A DNA stretch of 64,000 bases from an uncultured Methylophaga sp. (GTDB taxonomy: Bacteria > Pseudomonadota > Gammaproteobacteria > Nitrosococcales > Methylophagaceae), in NCBI GenBank assembly GCA_913055695.1, contig CAJXKF010000007.1, forward strand, positions 105,086 through 169,085, written 5' to 3'. Under the pieces are notes generated by a model. It saw only the letters and a program-made list of their open reading frames with translations. It was not told where the DNA came from and searched no databases. The stretch's first letter is position 1. The number at the start of each line of letters is the position of its first letter. Positions 1 to 9,621 of this stretch are shown here, one piece after another. Both the position numbers and the translations under genes were made by a program.

Positions 1-1
1 T

Positions 2-193
2 ATTGTTCTCAAAGCCAGACGGCTGGAACGTCAGCTTCAACAGGCCTTCCACCATAATGACGATGTGCTGCCGCTCAGTGCCAGTATCGGCGGCGCGGTT
101 TATCCTCATGATGGGAGGAATCTGGAAACCCTGCTGGAAAAAGCTGATCGTGAAATGTATGCCCGCAAGCGGGCACTGAAAAAAAGTCGCTAA
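2..193 (+). CDS. C-terminal end of a GGDEF diguanylate cyclase (partial)
   Basis: This reading frame is open from the left edge and ends at a TAA; it is missing from the ORF track because its start lies outside the window. The 63 visible residues match the last part of a GGDEF domain: a strand reading LSASIGGAVYPHDG, then the ADREMYARKRALK helix that closes most diguanylate cyclases (compare ADxALYxAK). GGDEF proteins make cyclic di-GMP from two GTP molecules. The signature GGDEF loop, any sensor domain and any EAL domain are not visible, so activity and input signal cannot be judged. It converges on yicC with almost no gap. Confidence 0.85.
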   Translation: MVLKARRLERQLQQAFHHNDDVLPLSASIGGAVYPHDGRNLETLLEKADREMYARKRALKKSR

Positions 194-194
194 G

Positions 195-1061
195 TTATTC
201 GATATTCTGAATCTGTTCGCGCATCTGTTCTATCAGGACTTTCAGATCCACGGAAAAACGCGTGGTATCGGTATCAATCGATTTTGAACCGAGCGTATTG
301 GCTTCCCGGTTCAGCTCCTGCATCAAAAAGTCGAGCCGGCGACCGATAGGCTCGTTCCGCTGAAGGACAGATTCAACCTCGCGGACATGGTTCTGCAAAC
401 GGTCCAGTTCTTCGGCGACATCGCTTTTCTGGGCCAGCAAAACCATTTCCTGCTCGAGTCTTTCCGGCTCCAGATTGATCGCAAGATCCTGCACTCTTTC
501 CTGAAGTTTCTGCCGGTGATTTTGCAGAATTTCCGGCATCCGCTCCCGAACCTGCTCGGCAATATGGTGGATCTGCTGACAACGCTGTTCAATCATAACC
601 TGCAGAGCGGCGCCTTCACGTTCGCGGGTATCGACCAGATCAATCAAGGCTTGTTGCAGTGAGGCCATCACCCGTTCGCTGAGCGCTTCCTGATCCAGGC
701 TGGGCGTTTCAATAACGCCCGGCCACTGCATTACCTTCATCAGGTCCAGCGGCGCGGCATTGTCACTGAGTAAGGCCAGTTGCTGATAACGGCTGATAAC
801 CCGCTTCGCCAGCGCTTCATTGATTTCCAGACTCTCCTGTTGCCGTTCCGGTGACTTGTAACGCAGCGCCACTTCAACCTTACCGCGCCCGAGTGTATCG
901 CTGATAAATTTGCGCATCGCCATTTCCAGCGGCCGGAAGCTGTCTTCCAGACGAAATCCCACTTCCAGATAACGGTGATTGACCGAGCGGATTTCCCAGC
1001 TCAGAGTACCCAGATCAGTTTGCTCCTCATAGCGGGCAAAGGCGGTCATGCTTCGTGTCAC
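195..1061 (-). CDS. yicC: YicC family endoribonuclease
   Basis: A 288-residue protein of the usual YicC length. The N-terminus MTRSMTAFARYE and the C-terminal EANTLGSKSIDT followed by IEQMREQIQNIE are the hallmark conserved segments of YicC proteins (YicC_N domain, then the DUF1732 domain). In Escherichia coli YicC has been linked to RNA turnover as an endoribonuclease; that function comes from family knowledge. The middle of the protein is glutamine- and glutamate-rich helix, consistent with the coiled-coil arms of the family. It lies divergent to rph, another RNA-processing gene, an arrangement common in proteobacteria. Confidence 0.93.
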   Translation of the reverse strand: MTRSMTAFARYEEQTDLGTLSWEIRSVNHRYLEVGFRLEDSFRPLEMAMRKFISDTLGRGKVEVALRYKSPERQQESLEINEALAKRVISRYQQLALLSDNAAPLDLMKVMQWPGVIETPSLDQEALSERVMASLQQALIDLVDTREREGAALQVMIEQRCQQIHHIAEQVRERMPEILQNHRQKLQERVQDLAINLEPERLEQEMVLLAQKSDVAEELDRLQNHVREVESVLQRNEPIGRRLDFLMQELNREANTLGSKSIDTDTTRFSVDLKVLIEQMREQIQNIE

Positions 1062-1108
1062 AGATAAATTCCAGCGTCAGAGAAAACCCTGATCTTACCC
1101 AAATCGCT

Positions 1109-1137
1109 CTGCGACCGACAGTCACGATCGGTATAAT
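1109..1137 (+). promoter_or_regulatory. Candidate sigma70 promoter for rph-rdgB
   Basis: A perfect TATAAT box lies at 1132-1137, about 30 bp before the rph start codon. The hexamer 17 bp upstream, CTGCGA, is a poor -35, so the -10 element is the main evidence. The position in the yicC/rph divergent gap supports it. Confidence 0.45.
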
Positions 1138-1168
1138 GAGCCAAATTTGATTGGGAGAAATATCGGTT

Positions 1169-1888
1169 ATGCGTCCAAGTGGTCGTCAAACGAATGAGTT
1201 AAGACAAATCAACATCACCCGCAACTACACCAAACATGCTGAAGGCTCGGTGCTGGTCGAATTCGGTGACACCAAGGTGCTGTGTACCGCCTCTGTTGAA
1301 GAGCGTATTCCCCCTTTCCTGCGTGGCACCGGCGAGGGCTGGGTCACCGCTGAGTACGGCATGCTGCCGCGCTCCACCGGTTCACGCATGCAGCGTGAAG
1401 CGGCCCGCGGCAAACAGGGTGGCCGCACCATGGAAATTCAGCGTCTGATCGGCCGTTCCCTGCGCGCGGCGATTGACCTGAAATCACTGGGAGAGCGCAC
1501 CATCACCATCGACTGCGATGTGATCCAGGCCGACGGCGGTACCCGCACTGCCTCTATTACCGGCGCTTATGTCGCGCTGCAGGATGCGATTAATTATCTG
1601 CTTAAAAACCGCAAAATCAAATCCAGCCCGCTTTACGGTCAGGTGGCCTCGATTTCCGTCGGTATCTTCCAGGGCACGCCGGTGCTGGATCTGGACTACG
1701 CCGAAGACTCTTCTGCCGAAACCGATATGAATGTAGTCATGAACGAGGCCGGGGCGTATATTGAGTTACAGGGCACTGCTGAAGGTCATGCCTTCCGGGC
1801 TGATGAGCTCCAATCCATGCTGGACCTCGCCAAAAAAGGGATTGAAGAACTGATGGAAAAACAACGGGAAGCTTTGGCGGCATCATGA
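1169..1888 (+). CDS. rph: Ribonuclease PH
   Basis: RNase PH is a phosphorolytic 3'-to-5' exoribonuclease that trims tRNA precursors. The protein begins [12 protein letters not shown], the canonical N-terminus, and carries the conserved [13 protein letters not shown] and [16 protein letters not shown] segments that bind phosphate and RNA. The ORF track begins at an upstream TTG (1151), but the ATG at 1169 is preferred: it gives 239 residues, the usual family length, and has GGGAGA upstream. The stop overlaps the rdgB start by 4 bp (ATGA), so the two are probably translationally coupled. Confidence 0.95.
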   Translation: MRPSGRQTNELRQINITRNYTKHAEGSVLVEFGDTKVLCTASVEERIPPFLRGTGEGWVTAEYGMLPRSTGSRMQREAARGKQGGRTMEIQRLIGRSLRAAIDLKSLGERTITIDCDVIQADGGTRTASITGAYVALQDAINYLLKNRKIKSSPLYGQVASISVGIFQGTPVLDLDYAEDSSAETDMNVVMNEAGAYIELQGTAEGHAFRADELQSMLDLAKKGIEELMEKQREALAAS

Positions 1889-2490
1889 GCCAAATCGTAC
1901 TGGCCACAGGAAACCAGGGTAAGCTGCGTGAATTCACGCAGCTGCTGGCACCGCTCAATATTGATGTTGTCACACAATCTGAACTGGGCGTCACCGAAGT
2001 GGCTGAAACCGGCCTCAGTTTTGTTGAGAATGCGATCCTCAAGGCCCGTAATGCCTGTGCCCAGACCGGAGTGCCGGCGATTGCTGATGATTCCGGTCTG
2101 GAAGTCGATGCCCTGCTCGGTGCGCCCGGCATTTACTCCTCCCGTTATGCCGGAGAGAACGCCAGTGATGCTGACAATATCGAGGCCCTGCTGACAGCCC
2201 TGCAGGATGTGCCCGAAACAGAACGTCAGGCCCGTTTCCAGTGTGTACTGGTATTTATGCGCCATGCGGATGATCCGACACCGCTGATCTGTCAGGGTAC
2301 CTGGCATGGTCAGATTCTGAATGCACCTGCCGGGGACGGGGGGTTTGGTTATGACCCGGTGTTTTTTGTTGCTGAAACCGATTGCAGTGCGGCTGAACTC
2401 AGTGCCCAGCAGAAACATGCAGTCAGCCATCGCGGTCAGGCGATGCGCCGTTTTATCGAGGAGTTTCAGTATGCGAGGCACCTGCCCTGA
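1885..2490 (+). CDS. rdgB: dITP/XTP pyrophosphatase (HAM1 family)
   Basis: This enzyme hydrolyses non-canonical purine triphosphates (dITP, XTP, ITP) to monophosphates so they do not enter DNA or RNA. The 201 residues open with [14 protein letters not shown], the nucleotide-binding (T/S)GNxxK motif, followed by [12 protein letters not shown] and the metal and substrate motifs [11 protein letters not shown] and [14 protein letters not shown] near the C-terminus is also a family marker. It overlaps rph by 4 bp. The rph-rdgB-hemW order is a conserved gammaproteobacterial cluster, here with one lipoprotein gene inserted before hemW. Confidence 0.96.
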   Translation: MSQIVLATGNQGKLREFTQLLAPLNIDVVTQSELGVTEVAETGLSFVENAILKARNACAQTGVPAIADDSGLEVDALLGAPGIYSSRYAGENASDADNIEALLTALQDVPETERQARFQCVLVFMRHADDPTPLICQGTWHGQILNAPAGDGGFGYDPVFFVAETDCSAAELSAQQKHAVSHRGQAMRRFIEEFQYARHLP

Positions 2491-2502
2491 GGCACTCCTT
2501 TC

Positions 2503-3177
2503 TTGAAACTCAGTTTGCCTTTGTTGTTGCTGTTTTTTCTGCCCGGTTTGTTTCTGAGCGGCTGCAGTCTGTCTCCCTACAGCGAACGGGCGATTAAGCC
2601 CATCTGGCTGCAACAGAATGTGCATGAAAGCTGGCAGCAGTCGCATCGTTATTTTATCGGTTTCCCTGAGCCGAGCGCTTTTTCAGTCTGCCATGATTTG
2701 AGCTGTCACAGTGTCAGTAATACCTATTTTTCCGCCGCTGAATGGCAGCAAATTCAAAGCCTGTTCAGGGCTGATACAGACTCCGCGCACGAGGAGCGTA
2801 AGCAGATTCAGCAGGCTGTGGCGCTGATGGAGACACTGGTCGGTGATAAAATCGGCACCCGTAATGACCTGGCACAGAATGCCTTGCGTGGCAGCCGCAT
2901 CGGCCAGCTCGACTGTATCGATGAAGCCACCAACACCTCGGTGTATTTACGCATGATGGAAACTCAGGGTTTACTGCAATGGCATCGTGCAGCGCCGCGA
3001 ACATCCCGCGGTATTTTTATCGGCCGGGCACCGCATAACACAGCAACGATTGTCGAACTGAGTACCGGTAACCGCTTCGCCGTTGATGCCTGGTATTTTG
3101 ATAACGGCGAGCCACCTGCCATCGTGCCGCTGTCAAGCTGGAAACAAGGCTGGCAACCCGGAACTGTTGAGAACTGA
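2503..3177 (+). CDS. Uncharacterised lipoprotein with a possible Cys-His-Asp hydrolase core
   Basis: I do not recognise a named family. The start is a TTG with GAGG about 10 bp upstream. The N-terminus is a lipoprotein signal: a leucine-rich stretch ending in the lipobox LSGC, with Cys21 the predicted lipidated residue. The C-terminal third contains DCIDEATNT (Cys138), a histidine after a strand (His178 in PHNTATIVE) and VDAWYFDNG (Asp195). That order and spacing resemble the Cys-His-Asp triad of transglutaminase- or papain-like folds; this is inference. The stop shares a base with the hemW ATG (TGATG), so it belongs to the rph-hemW operon. Confidence 0.7.
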   Translation: MKLSLPLLLLFFLPGLFLSGCSLSPYSERAIKPIWLQQNVHESWQQSHRYFIGFPEPSAFSVCHDLSCHSVSNTYFSAAEWQQIQSLFRADTDSAHEERKQIQQAVALMETLVGDKIGTRNDLAQNALRGSRIGQLDCIDEATNTSVYLRMMETQGLLQWHRAAPRTSRGIFIGRAPHNTATIVELSTGNRFAVDAWYFDNGEPPAIVPLSSWKQGWQPGTVEN

Positions 3178-4337
3178 TGTTTAATTTTACTGCCCTGCCC
3201 CCTTTAAGCCTCTACATTCATGTGCCCTGGTGTGTACGAAAATGTCCTTACTGTGATTTCAACTCGCATAAAAGCCCGCAGGAGATTCCGGAACAGGCTT
3301 ATATCGATGCGCTGATCCGCGATCTGGAACAGGAGGTCCCCCTGGTCTGGGGCCGCAGTGTGCAAAGCATTTTTATCGGCGGCGGCACGCCCAGCCTGCT
3401 GTCGGCAGAGGCCTATGACCGTCTGTTTTCCGCCATCCGCGCTCTGCTGCCGCTGCAGCATAATGCTGAAATCACGCTGGAGGCCAATCCGGGCACAGTG
3501 GAGGCCGGTCGTTTCGAAAACTATCGTGCTGTCGGTATTAACCGTCTTTCCATTGGCATTCAGAGTTTTGATAATGAGGCACTGAAAGCGCTAGGCCGGA
3601 TTCATGACAGCAGGCAGGCTATCGCTGCGGTGGAAACGGCACGTCAGGCCGGTTTTGATAATTTCAATCTGGATCTGATGTTCGGCCTGCCGGGGCAGGA
3701 TGAAAACAAAGCCCGCCATGATGTCGAGACGGCAATTGCCCTGAATCCGGCCCATATCTCTTATTACCAGCTGACAATCGAACCCAATACCCTGTTTTAC
3801 AGCCAGCCGCCCGCATTGCCCGATGATGATCCGGTTTATGACTGGCAACTGGCTAACCAGACAAGATTAGCTGAGGCCGGTTATCTGCAATATGAAACCT
3901 CGGCCTATGCCCGTAAAGGCAAACAATGCCGGCATAATCTCAATTACTGGCAGTTCGGTGATTACCTCGGCATCGGTGCCGGTGCCCATGGCAAAATCAG
4001 CAGCGCCTCACCGCAGCAGATTGTGCGCCGGGTCAAGCAGAAACAACCGCAGGCCTATATGGATACTGCCGGCAAAGATAATTGCCTGCTGGAAAGGACT
4101 CTGGTCGATGAACAGGAAGTCGGTTTTGAGTTTATGCTTAATGCGATGCGCCTGCTCGATGGCGTGCCCACGCCCTTATTCCAGCAGCACACCGGTGTGC
4201 CGATATCACAGATTAAAAAACCACTGGCGGAAGCGGAAAAACTGGGCCTGATAGAGCACGATATTCATCGTCTGCGCCCCACAGAGAAAGGTCAGCGTTA
4301 TCTCAACACGCTGATTGAGCAATTCCTGACCCCGTAG
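3177..4337 (+). CDS. hemW: Heme chaperone HemW, radical SAM family
   Basis: A 386-residue radical SAM protein related to coproporphyrinogen dehydrogenase. The cluster motif CVRKCPYCDFNSH has three cysteines and a phenylalanine where true HemN has a fourth cysteine, which is diagnostic of HemW; HemW binds heme and delivers it to apoproteins rather than making it. GGGTPS, the SAM-binding segment, and a C-terminal HemN winged domain (RLRPTEKGQRYLNT) follow. It is translationally coupled to the preceding lipoprotein gene. HemN-type mis-annotation is common for this family. Confidence 0.93.
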   Translation: MFNFTALPPLSLYIHVPWCVRKCPYCDFNSHKSPQEIPEQAYIDALIRDLEQEVPLVWGRSVQSIFIGGGTPSLLSAEAYDRLFSAIRALLPLQHNAEITLEANPGTVEAGRFENYRAVGINRLSIGIQSFDNEALKALGRIHDSRQAIAAVETARQAGFDNFNLDLMFGLPGQDENKARHDVETAIALNPAHISYYQLTIEPNTLFYSQPPALPDDDPVYDWQLANQTRLAEAGYLQYETSAYARKGKQCRHNLNYWQFGDYLGIGAGAHGKISSASPQQIVRRVKQKQPQAYMDTAGKDNCLLERTLVDEQEVGFEFMLNAMRLLDGVPTPLFQQHTGVPISQIKKPLAEAEKLGLIEHDIHRLRPTEKGQRYLNTLIEQFLTP

Positions 4338-4370
4338 TATTCTGTTATCACTCATTCTAGGAGCATATCG

Positions 4371-4667
4371 ATGCGGACCATCAGCTTAATGCTTGCAGCC
4401 TTTATTCTGAGCCTGACAGCGGTGCAGGCAGAAGTGATTTCCATTGCCGATCCGCGCTATGACGTGCCAAACAGCGACACCGGTGTGATGCGCCCGACCC
4501 AGGGCATGAATATGACCCAGGTTGAACAGAAATACGGCGCGCCTCAAACCAAGCTGCCAGCTGTCGGTGAACCACCCATCAGCCGCTGGATTTACAGTGA
4601 ATTCGAAGTTTTTTTTGAATACGATAAGGTGATTCACTCGGTCGTTAAACGCGCCGAGCAGCCCTAA
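4371..4667 (+). CDS. Small conserved periplasmic protein, possibly BamE-like
   Basis: A 98-residue protein with a clear signal peptide ending near AVQA-EV, so about 78 residues are exported. The mature part has the pattern GMNMTQVEQKYGAP then AVGEPPISRWIYSEFEVFFEYDKVIHSVV, recalling the short alpha-beta repeat of SmpA/BamE-type proteins, where a GM-helix-YGxP segment precedes two strands. No lipobox is present, so it should be soluble in the periplasm. The ATG has AGGAG upstream in TCTAGGAGCATATCG. Function is not known. Confidence 0.75.
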   Translation: MRTISLMLAAFILSLTAVQAEVISIADPRYDVPNSDTGVMRPTQGMNMTQVEQKYGAPQTKLPAVGEPPISRWIYSEFEVFFEYDKVIHSVVKRAEQP

Positions 4668-4674
4668 ATTAGCA

Positions 4675-5328
4675 GTGCTCATTCGGTCCGTTAACGTTTC
4701 TCTGCCGAAACAGATTCAGTATAAAAACAAAACGGTCTCTACCGGTATCTTCAAGCAAGCGGTTTCAGGCCGCGTCATTGTTAAGGCCTTCAATCTGGAG
4801 GGTGACAAGCAGGTCGACCTCGTCAATCACGGTGGTGAGCACAAAGCCGTTTACGGCTTCGCTGCAGAACACTACTCATACTGGCAAGCTAAGCTCGGTC
4901 TAGTCTCATTGCCTTTCGGCAAATTCGGTGAAAACCTCACAATAGAAGGACTCGACGAAGCGACATTGTGTATTGGTGACCGGCTCAAGGTCGGCCGGAC
5001 GCTGCTGGAAATATCGCAACCACGAGTACCCTGTTTCAAACTGGGCATCGCCTTTAAGCGAGACGATATGCCAAGATTGTTTGTAGAGCATGCCGCGACC
5101 GGTATTTATTTCAGAGTAATTGAGGCCGGCTCGGTCGCCGCTGGCGATACTGTCACCGTGGTTGAACCGCATCCGGCGAAATTGACTGTGCAGCGTGTAT
5201 TCCGCGCCTATTTCGATAAAAGTCTGCCCGACAACGAAAAAACGCCTGTTATCAAACAGGCGCTTACAATCGATGCATTGTCTCAGGAATGGCGCGAGAA
5301 ACTGGAAAAACGGTTGACTCAGTCCTGA
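4675..5328 (+). CDS. MOSC domain protein, YiiM-like
   Basis: A 217-residue protein with the MOSC fold found at the end of molybdenum cofactor sulfurases and in standalone YiiM/YuaD-type enzymes. Visible markers are VDLVNHGGEHKAVYGF near the N-terminus, LPFGKFGENLTIEGLDE, and the conserved cysteine in ISQPRVPCFKLG, which would carry sulfur or ligate the cofactor. E. coli YiiM reduces N-hydroxylated purines using molybdenum cofactor; the same role is plausible here but not shown. The start is GTG, 8 bp after the previous stop. It converges with the following gene and overlaps it by 10 bp. Confidence 0.85.
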   Translation: MLIRSVNVSLPKQIQYKNKTVSTGIFKQAVSGRVIVKAFNLEGDKQVDLVNHGGEHKAVYGFAAEHYSYWQAKLGLVSLPFGKFGENLTIEGLDEATLCIGDRLKVGRTLLEISQPRVPCFKLGIAFKRDDMPRLFVEHAATGIYFRVIEAGSVAAGDTVTVVEPHPAKLTVQRVFRAYFDKSLPDNEKTPVIKQALTIDALSQEWREKLEKRLTQS

Positions 5329-5837
5329 GTAGGGGCCGGCTCGATACCCAGAAAACGACGTAAAGCCCAGCCCGGCAGTGTACCGACCCGGGCATGGTGT
5401 AATGAGTCTGATTCAATCACGATCAGTATCAGTACCGTTACCAGCGTCGGCAACAGCCCTAGGCCACCAATCATGCCGTACACCGCTTCGCGCATCATGC
5501 CAAGGTAGGTTTTGCCCATCCAGCCCAGCGCTGATACCGTGACCAGAAGCAAGAGTACATAGAAGAATATCTTGCTCCAACGCCTGGCTATCTGCCAGTG
5601 CGCCCAGACAAACTCACTGTCTTCACGGTGAATATGGCCCGAACGATACCATGTATAAGCAAGCGCCGAAAACGAAAGCAAAGGCACCAGCACCATGTAC
5701 TTGAAGTAAGCCGGACCAAAGGTCGAGATAGCGGTAAAAATCAGAATATGATTACCGATGAGATTACTCAGAAAAATATCATGCGGCCGCTTGGCCAGCA
5801 GTCTCTCTCTCTCGCTAGGGTCCGGTAAATTAGCCAT
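5319..5837 (-). CDS. Hypothetical membrane protein downstream of thrC
   Basis: No family recognised. I place the start at the ATG giving MANLPDPSERERLL (172 residues) rather than the 191-residue ORF, because the extension runs back into thrC. About three to four hydrophobic segments are visible: around the AISTFGPAYFKYMVLVPLL region, the KIFFYVLLLLVTVSALGWM segment and the GMIGGLGLLPTLVTVLILI segment. The N-terminus is charged and cytoplasmic-looking. It follows the thrC stop by 4 bp, so it is probably cotranscribed with the hom-thrC genes, but nothing ties it to amino acid synthesis. Confidence 0.7.
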   Translation of the reverse strand: MANLPDPSERERLLAKRPHDIFLSNLIGNHILIFTAISTFGPAYFKYMVLVPLLSFSALAYTWYRSGHIHREDSEFVWAHWQIARRWSKIFFYVLLLLVTVSALGWMGKTYLGMMREAVYGMIGGLGLLPTLVTVLILIVIESDSLHHARVGTLPGWALRRFLGIEPAPTQD

Positions 5838-5841
5838 GAAT

Positions 5842-6987
5842 CTACTGTGCCATATTTTGAATGATGGCGTCACGTACCGATTCAAGATTCGCATCCACAG
5901 TCACCACAGCCGAGGTGCTCTGTTTGATAGCGGTATCCGGATCTTTCAGACCATGACCGGTCAGGGTGCAGACAATGGTGCTGCCTTCCGGAATCTTGCC
6001 GTTTTTAACATCACGCAGAGCACCCGCCAGTGACGTCGCTGAAGCCGGTTCGCAGAACACGCCTTCTTTTTCCGCCAACAGTTTCTGCGCCGCCAGTATC
6101 TCTTCGTCACTGCACTCGTCGAACCAGCCGCCGGACTCTTCTTTAACCTGCCAGGCTTTATCCCAGCTTTGCGGGTGGCCGATACGAATGGCAGTCGCCA
6201 CAGTTTCCGGATCGTCGACCATATGGCCACGCATAAACGGCGCGCTGCCGGCAGCCTGATAACCGATCATTTTCGGACGGTTGCCGACAATGGCACCGCC
6301 GGCGTATTTGCACTTACCATCACAGTAAGCACAGGCATCAGTGACATGATCGCCGGAATCGCAGGAATATTCGCAGTAACCAATCCAGTGGGCGGTGATA
6401 TTACCGGCGTTACCGACTGGCAGGCAGTGGTAATCCGGCGCCCGGCCCAGCTCTTCAACGATTTCGAAAGCTGCGGTTTTCTGACCCTGCAGACGATAGG
6501 GGTTGATGGAATTCACAATGGTGACCGGCGCATGGTCGGCGACTTCTTTCACCAGACGCATGCCTTCATCAAAGTTGCCTTTGATCTGAATCACGGTGGC
6601 ACCATGCATCATTGCCTGCGCCAGTTTGCCCTGGGCGATTTTGCCGTCAGGAATCAAGACGAATGCCGCAATACCGGCACGCGCCGCATAAGCGGCTGCA
6701 GCGGCTGAGGTATTACCAGTGGAGGCACAGATAATCGCCTTGCTGCCTTCCTCGACGGCTTTGGTCACGGCCATGGTCATGCCACGGTCCTTGAAAGAGC
6801 CGGTCGGGTTCAGACCCTCGTATTTGACGTAGATATCGACATCCTTACCCAGCTCTTTGGCAATGTGGTTGAGCTTGATAAGTGGTGTGTTCCCCTCGCC
6901 CAGACTAATCAGGCGAGTGTCGTCATTGACCGGCAGCCGATCGCGATAGCGTTCAATCAGTCCAGTGTAACGGGGGCGAAATGACAT
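5842..6987 (-). CDS. thrC: Threonine synthase with a cysteine-rich insertion
   Basis: Converts O-phosphohomoserine to threonine using pyridoxal phosphate. Family features: [11 protein letters not shown] near the N-terminus, the PLP lysine in [11 protein letters not shown], the [18 protein letters not shown] loop and the phosphate-binding PVGNAGNI segment. At 381 residues it is longer than the roughly 350 of the compact class, because an insertion with five cysteines (205, 209, 219, 222, 226; pattern CX3CX9CX2CX3C) sits just after [15 protein letters not shown]. That spacing suggests a zinc or iron-sulfur site, which is inference. It is 39 bp downstream of hom and belongs to the same operon. 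Confidence 0.95.
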   Translation of the reverse strand: MSFRPRYTGLIERYRDRLPVNDDTRLISLGEGNTPLIKLNHIAKELGKDVDIYVKYEGLNPTGSFKDRGMTMAVTKAVEEGSKAIICASTGNTSAAAAAYAARAGIAAFVLIPDGKIAQGKLAQAMMHGATVIQIKGNFDEGMRLVKEVADHAPVTIVNSINPYRLQGQKTAAFEIVEELGRAPDYHCLPVGNAGNITAHWIGYCEYSCDSGDHVTDACAYCDGKCKYAGGAIVGNRPKMIGYQAAGSAPFMRGHMVDDPETVATAIRIGHPQSWDKAWQVKEESGGWFDECSDEEILAAQKLLAEKEGVFCEPASATSLAGALRDVKNGKIPEGSTIVCTLTGHGLKDPDTAIKQSTSAVVTVDANLESVRDAIIQNMAQ

Positions 6988-7026
6988 AGTGTTTTCCTCT
7001 AAACTAAATTCGTCAGGCTGGCTTTA

Positions 7027-8340
7027 TCAGCCGCCCAGAGATTCCATGCGGATGCGCATGATGGAATCAGGCACGGTGTCCAGTGCTTCAATCTGACTGA
7101 TGGCGCGGTCCATATTTTTCTCGACCACGGCCTGCGTCAGCATAATGATGGGCACCATGCCTTCGTGTTCTTCCGGTTGTTTCTGCAGAATGGCTTCGAT
7201 ATTGATGCTTTCATCACTGAGAATACGGGTGATATCGGCCAGCACGCCCGGTTTATCCAGCGTGTTAATACGCAGATAGTAGGATGTGACCACCTCGGTC
7301 ATTGGCAGAATCGGCGTATCTTTCAGGGCATCGGGCTGGAAAGCGAGATGCGGTACACGGTTTTCCGGGTCGGTAGTCAGGGCGCGGACGATATCGACGA
7401 TATCAGCGACCACCGCTGAAGCAGTCGCATCCGAGCCGGCACCGGCTCCGTAATAAAGGGTCGGTCCGACCGCGTCACCTTTTACGACAACGGCATTCAT
7501 CACCCCGTTCACATTAGCAATCAGACGGCGTTGCGGGATCAGGGTCGGATGTACGCGCAGTTCAACTCCGGAAGCGGTTTTCTTGGCAATGCCCAGGTGC
7601 TTGATGCGATAGCCAAGCTCAGCCGCATTCTGCACGTCTTCCTGGGAAATCTTGCTGATGCCTTCGGTATAGCATTTGTAATACTGCAGCGGGATACCAA
7701 AAGCGATGGAGGCCATGATGGTCAGCTTGTGAGCGGCATCGATACCTTCAATATCGAAAGTCGGGTCGGCTTCGGCATAACCCAGTGCCTGCGCTTCGGC
7801 CAGCACATCGGCAAAATCACGGCCTTTTTCACGCATTTCGGTGAGAATGAAGTTACCGGTGCCGTTGATAATACCGGCCAGCCATTCGATACGGTTACCG
7901 GCCAGGCCTTCACGCATCGCTTTGATAATCGGAATACCGCCGGCAACGGCCGCTTCAAAGGCGATTGTCACGCCTTTTTGCTGAGCCAGTTCAAACAGCT
8001 CATTACCGTGCATCGCAATCAGGGCTTTATTGGCGGTGACTACATGCTTACCGTTTTCAATCGCCTTGACCACCAGGTCTTTGGCAATACCGGTGCCGCC
8101 GATGAGTTCAACCACGATCTGTATATCGGGATCGTTAATCACCTCAAAGGCATCATCCGTCAGGTTGATGTTTGAAGTATCACAACTCTTGGGTTTATCC
8201 AGATCGCGATCAGCGACGCGATATATCTCAATATCACGACCGGCGCGACGGCTGATTTCTCTTGAGTTGCGGGTCAGTACATTGACGGTACCGCTACCGA
8301 CTGTACCCAGACCCAGGATTCCGATTTTTACTGATTGCAC
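7027..8340 (-). CDS. hom: Homoserine dehydrogenase
   Basis: Reduces aspartate semialdehyde to homoserine, the branch point to threonine and methionine. The 437 residues show the three usual parts: an N-terminal NAD(P) fold with GILGLGTVGSGTV, a catalytic domain with AAVAGGIPIIKAMREGLAGNRI and GIINGTGNFIL, and a C-terminal ACT domain from about residue 350 (SYYLRINTLDKPGVLADIT), the site of threonine feedback control in this monofunctional class. It sits 8 bp downstream of alaC and 39 bp upstream of thrC, matching the alaC-hom-thrC order seen in many proteobacteria. Confidence 0.97.
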   Translation of the reverse strand: MQSVKIGILGLGTVGSGTVNVLTRNSREISRRAGRDIEIYRVADRDLDKPKSCDTSNINLTDDAFEVINDPDIQIVVELIGGTGIAKDLVVKAIENGKHVVTANKALIAMHGNELFELAQQKGVTIAFEAAVAGGIPIIKAMREGLAGNRIEWLAGIINGTGNFILTEMREKGRDFADVLAEAQALGYAEADPTFDIEGIDAAHKLTIMASIAFGIPLQYYKCYTEGISKISQEDVQNAAELGYRIKHLGIAKKTASGVELRVHPTLIPQRRLIANVNGVMNAVVVKGDAVGPTLYYGAGAGSDATASAVVADIVDIVRALTTDPENRVPHLAFQPDALKDTPILPMTEVVTSYYLRINTLDKPGVLADITRILSDESINIEAILQKQPEEHEGMVPIIMLTQAVVEKNMDRAISQIEALDTVPDSIMRIRMESLGG

Positions 8341-8348
8341 ACAGCCCC

Positions 8349-9527
8349 CTAAGCTTTTCTCATCATGTCACGGATCCCGCGGATCGCCTGACGCGTACGA
8401 TGTTCATTTTCAATCAAGCCGAAGCGAACATATTCATCGCCGTATTCACCGAAACCGATACCGGGTGAAACCGCGACTTTGGCTTCCTTGAGTAATTTTT
8501 TACTGAATTCCAGCGAGCCCATCTCACGATAACGTTCCGGAATACGGGCCCAGACAAACATGGTGGCCTTGGGTTTCTCCACCTGCCAGCCAATCGCATT
8601 CAAACCATCACAGAGCACATCACGGCGGCTCTTATAAGTCGCCACGATTTCATCGACGCAGTCCTGCGGTCCGTCCAGCGCGGTAATCGCCGCTACCTGA
8701 ATCGGCGTGAACATGCCGTAGTCGAGATAGGACTTCATGCGTGCCAGTGCCGCGATCAAAGTCGGATTACCGGACATGAAACCGACGCGCCAGCCGGGCA
8801 TATTATAGGTCTTGGACAGGGTATAGAACTCGACCGCCACTTCCTTCGCACCGGGCACCTGCAGAATAGACGGCGCTTTGTAACCATCGAAACATATCTC
8901 ACCGTATGCGAGATCATGCACCACCCAGATCTGATGTTCCTTGGCAAAGGCAACGATACGTTCGAAGAAGTCCAGTTCCACACACTGCGTGGTCGGATTA
9001 CCCGGGAAGTTCAGCACCAGCATTTTGGGCTTGGGCCAGGAATCCTTGACCGATTTTTCCAGTTCGGCAAAGAAATCGACATCGGGTGTTAACGGCACGT
9101 GACGGATATCGGCACCGGCGATGACAAACCCATAAGGATGGATAGGATAAGCCGGGTTCGGCACCATGACCGCATCACCGGGACCCATGGTAGCCAGCGC
9201 CAGATGTGCCAGACCTTCTTTGGAACCGATGGTGACGATACATTCACTGTCCGGATCCAGGTGGACGTCGAACTTGCGTTGATACCAGTCGCAGCAGGCT
9301 TTGCGCAGACGGGGAATACCCTTGGACACGGAATAACGATGGGTATCCGGTCGCTGGGCCGCCTCGACCAGCTTATCAACAATATGGGCCGGGGCCGGTT
9401 TATCCGGATTTCCCATGCCAAAGTCGATAATATCCTCACCACGCGCACGTGCTTTTGCTTTCAAATCATTTACAATGTTGAAAACATAGGGCGGGAGGCG
9501 TTTGATTCTCGGAAACTCGTCGTTCAA
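8349..9527 (-). CDS. alaC: Alanine/glutamate-pyruvate aminotransferase, AlaC type
   Basis: A 392-residue fold-type I PLP aminotransferase. The opening [38 protein letters not shown] is characteristic of the AlaC/YfdZ group, which makes alanine from pyruvate with glutamate as donor. The PLP-binding lysine lies in [15 protein letters not shown], and the carboxylate-binding arginine is in [15 protein letters not shown]. It is the first gene of the leftward alaC-hom-thrC operon and is divergent from the HDOD gene. Some annotations call orthologues LL-diaminopimelate aminotransferase-like; the N-terminal signature favours AlaC. Confidence 0.9.
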   Translation of the reverse strand: MNDEFPRIKRLPPYVFNIVNDLKAKARARGEDIIDFGMGNPDKPAPAHIVDKLVEAAQRPDTHRYSVSKGIPRLRKACCDWYQRKFDVHLDPDSECIVTIGSKEGLAHLALATMGPGDAVMVPNPAYPIHPYGFVIAGADIRHVPLTPDVDFFAELEKSVKDSWPKPKMLVLNFPGNPTTQCVELDFFERIVAFAKEHQIWVVHDLAYGEICFDGYKAPSILQVPGAKEVAVEFYTLSKTYNMPGWRVGFMSGNPTLIAALARMKSYLDYGMFTPIQVAAITALDGPQDCVDEIVATYKSRRDVLCDGLNAIGWQVEKPKATMFVWARIPERYREMGSLEFSKKLLKEAKVAVSPGIGFGEYGDEYVRFGLIENEHRTRQAIRGIRDMMRKA

Positions 9528-9621
9528 CTGAATACCTGCGATTAGCTAAAACTGTCGGCAAACTAAGCAAAATAACTGAAATTCATCAACACTTCAAATT
9601 CATTTATCAGAAGCGAAACCC

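Noticed and set aside
1786-2646. 286-residue minus-strand ORF over rph, rdgB and the lipoprotein gene
   Set aside because: Crosses three well-supported plus-strand genes and has no family features.
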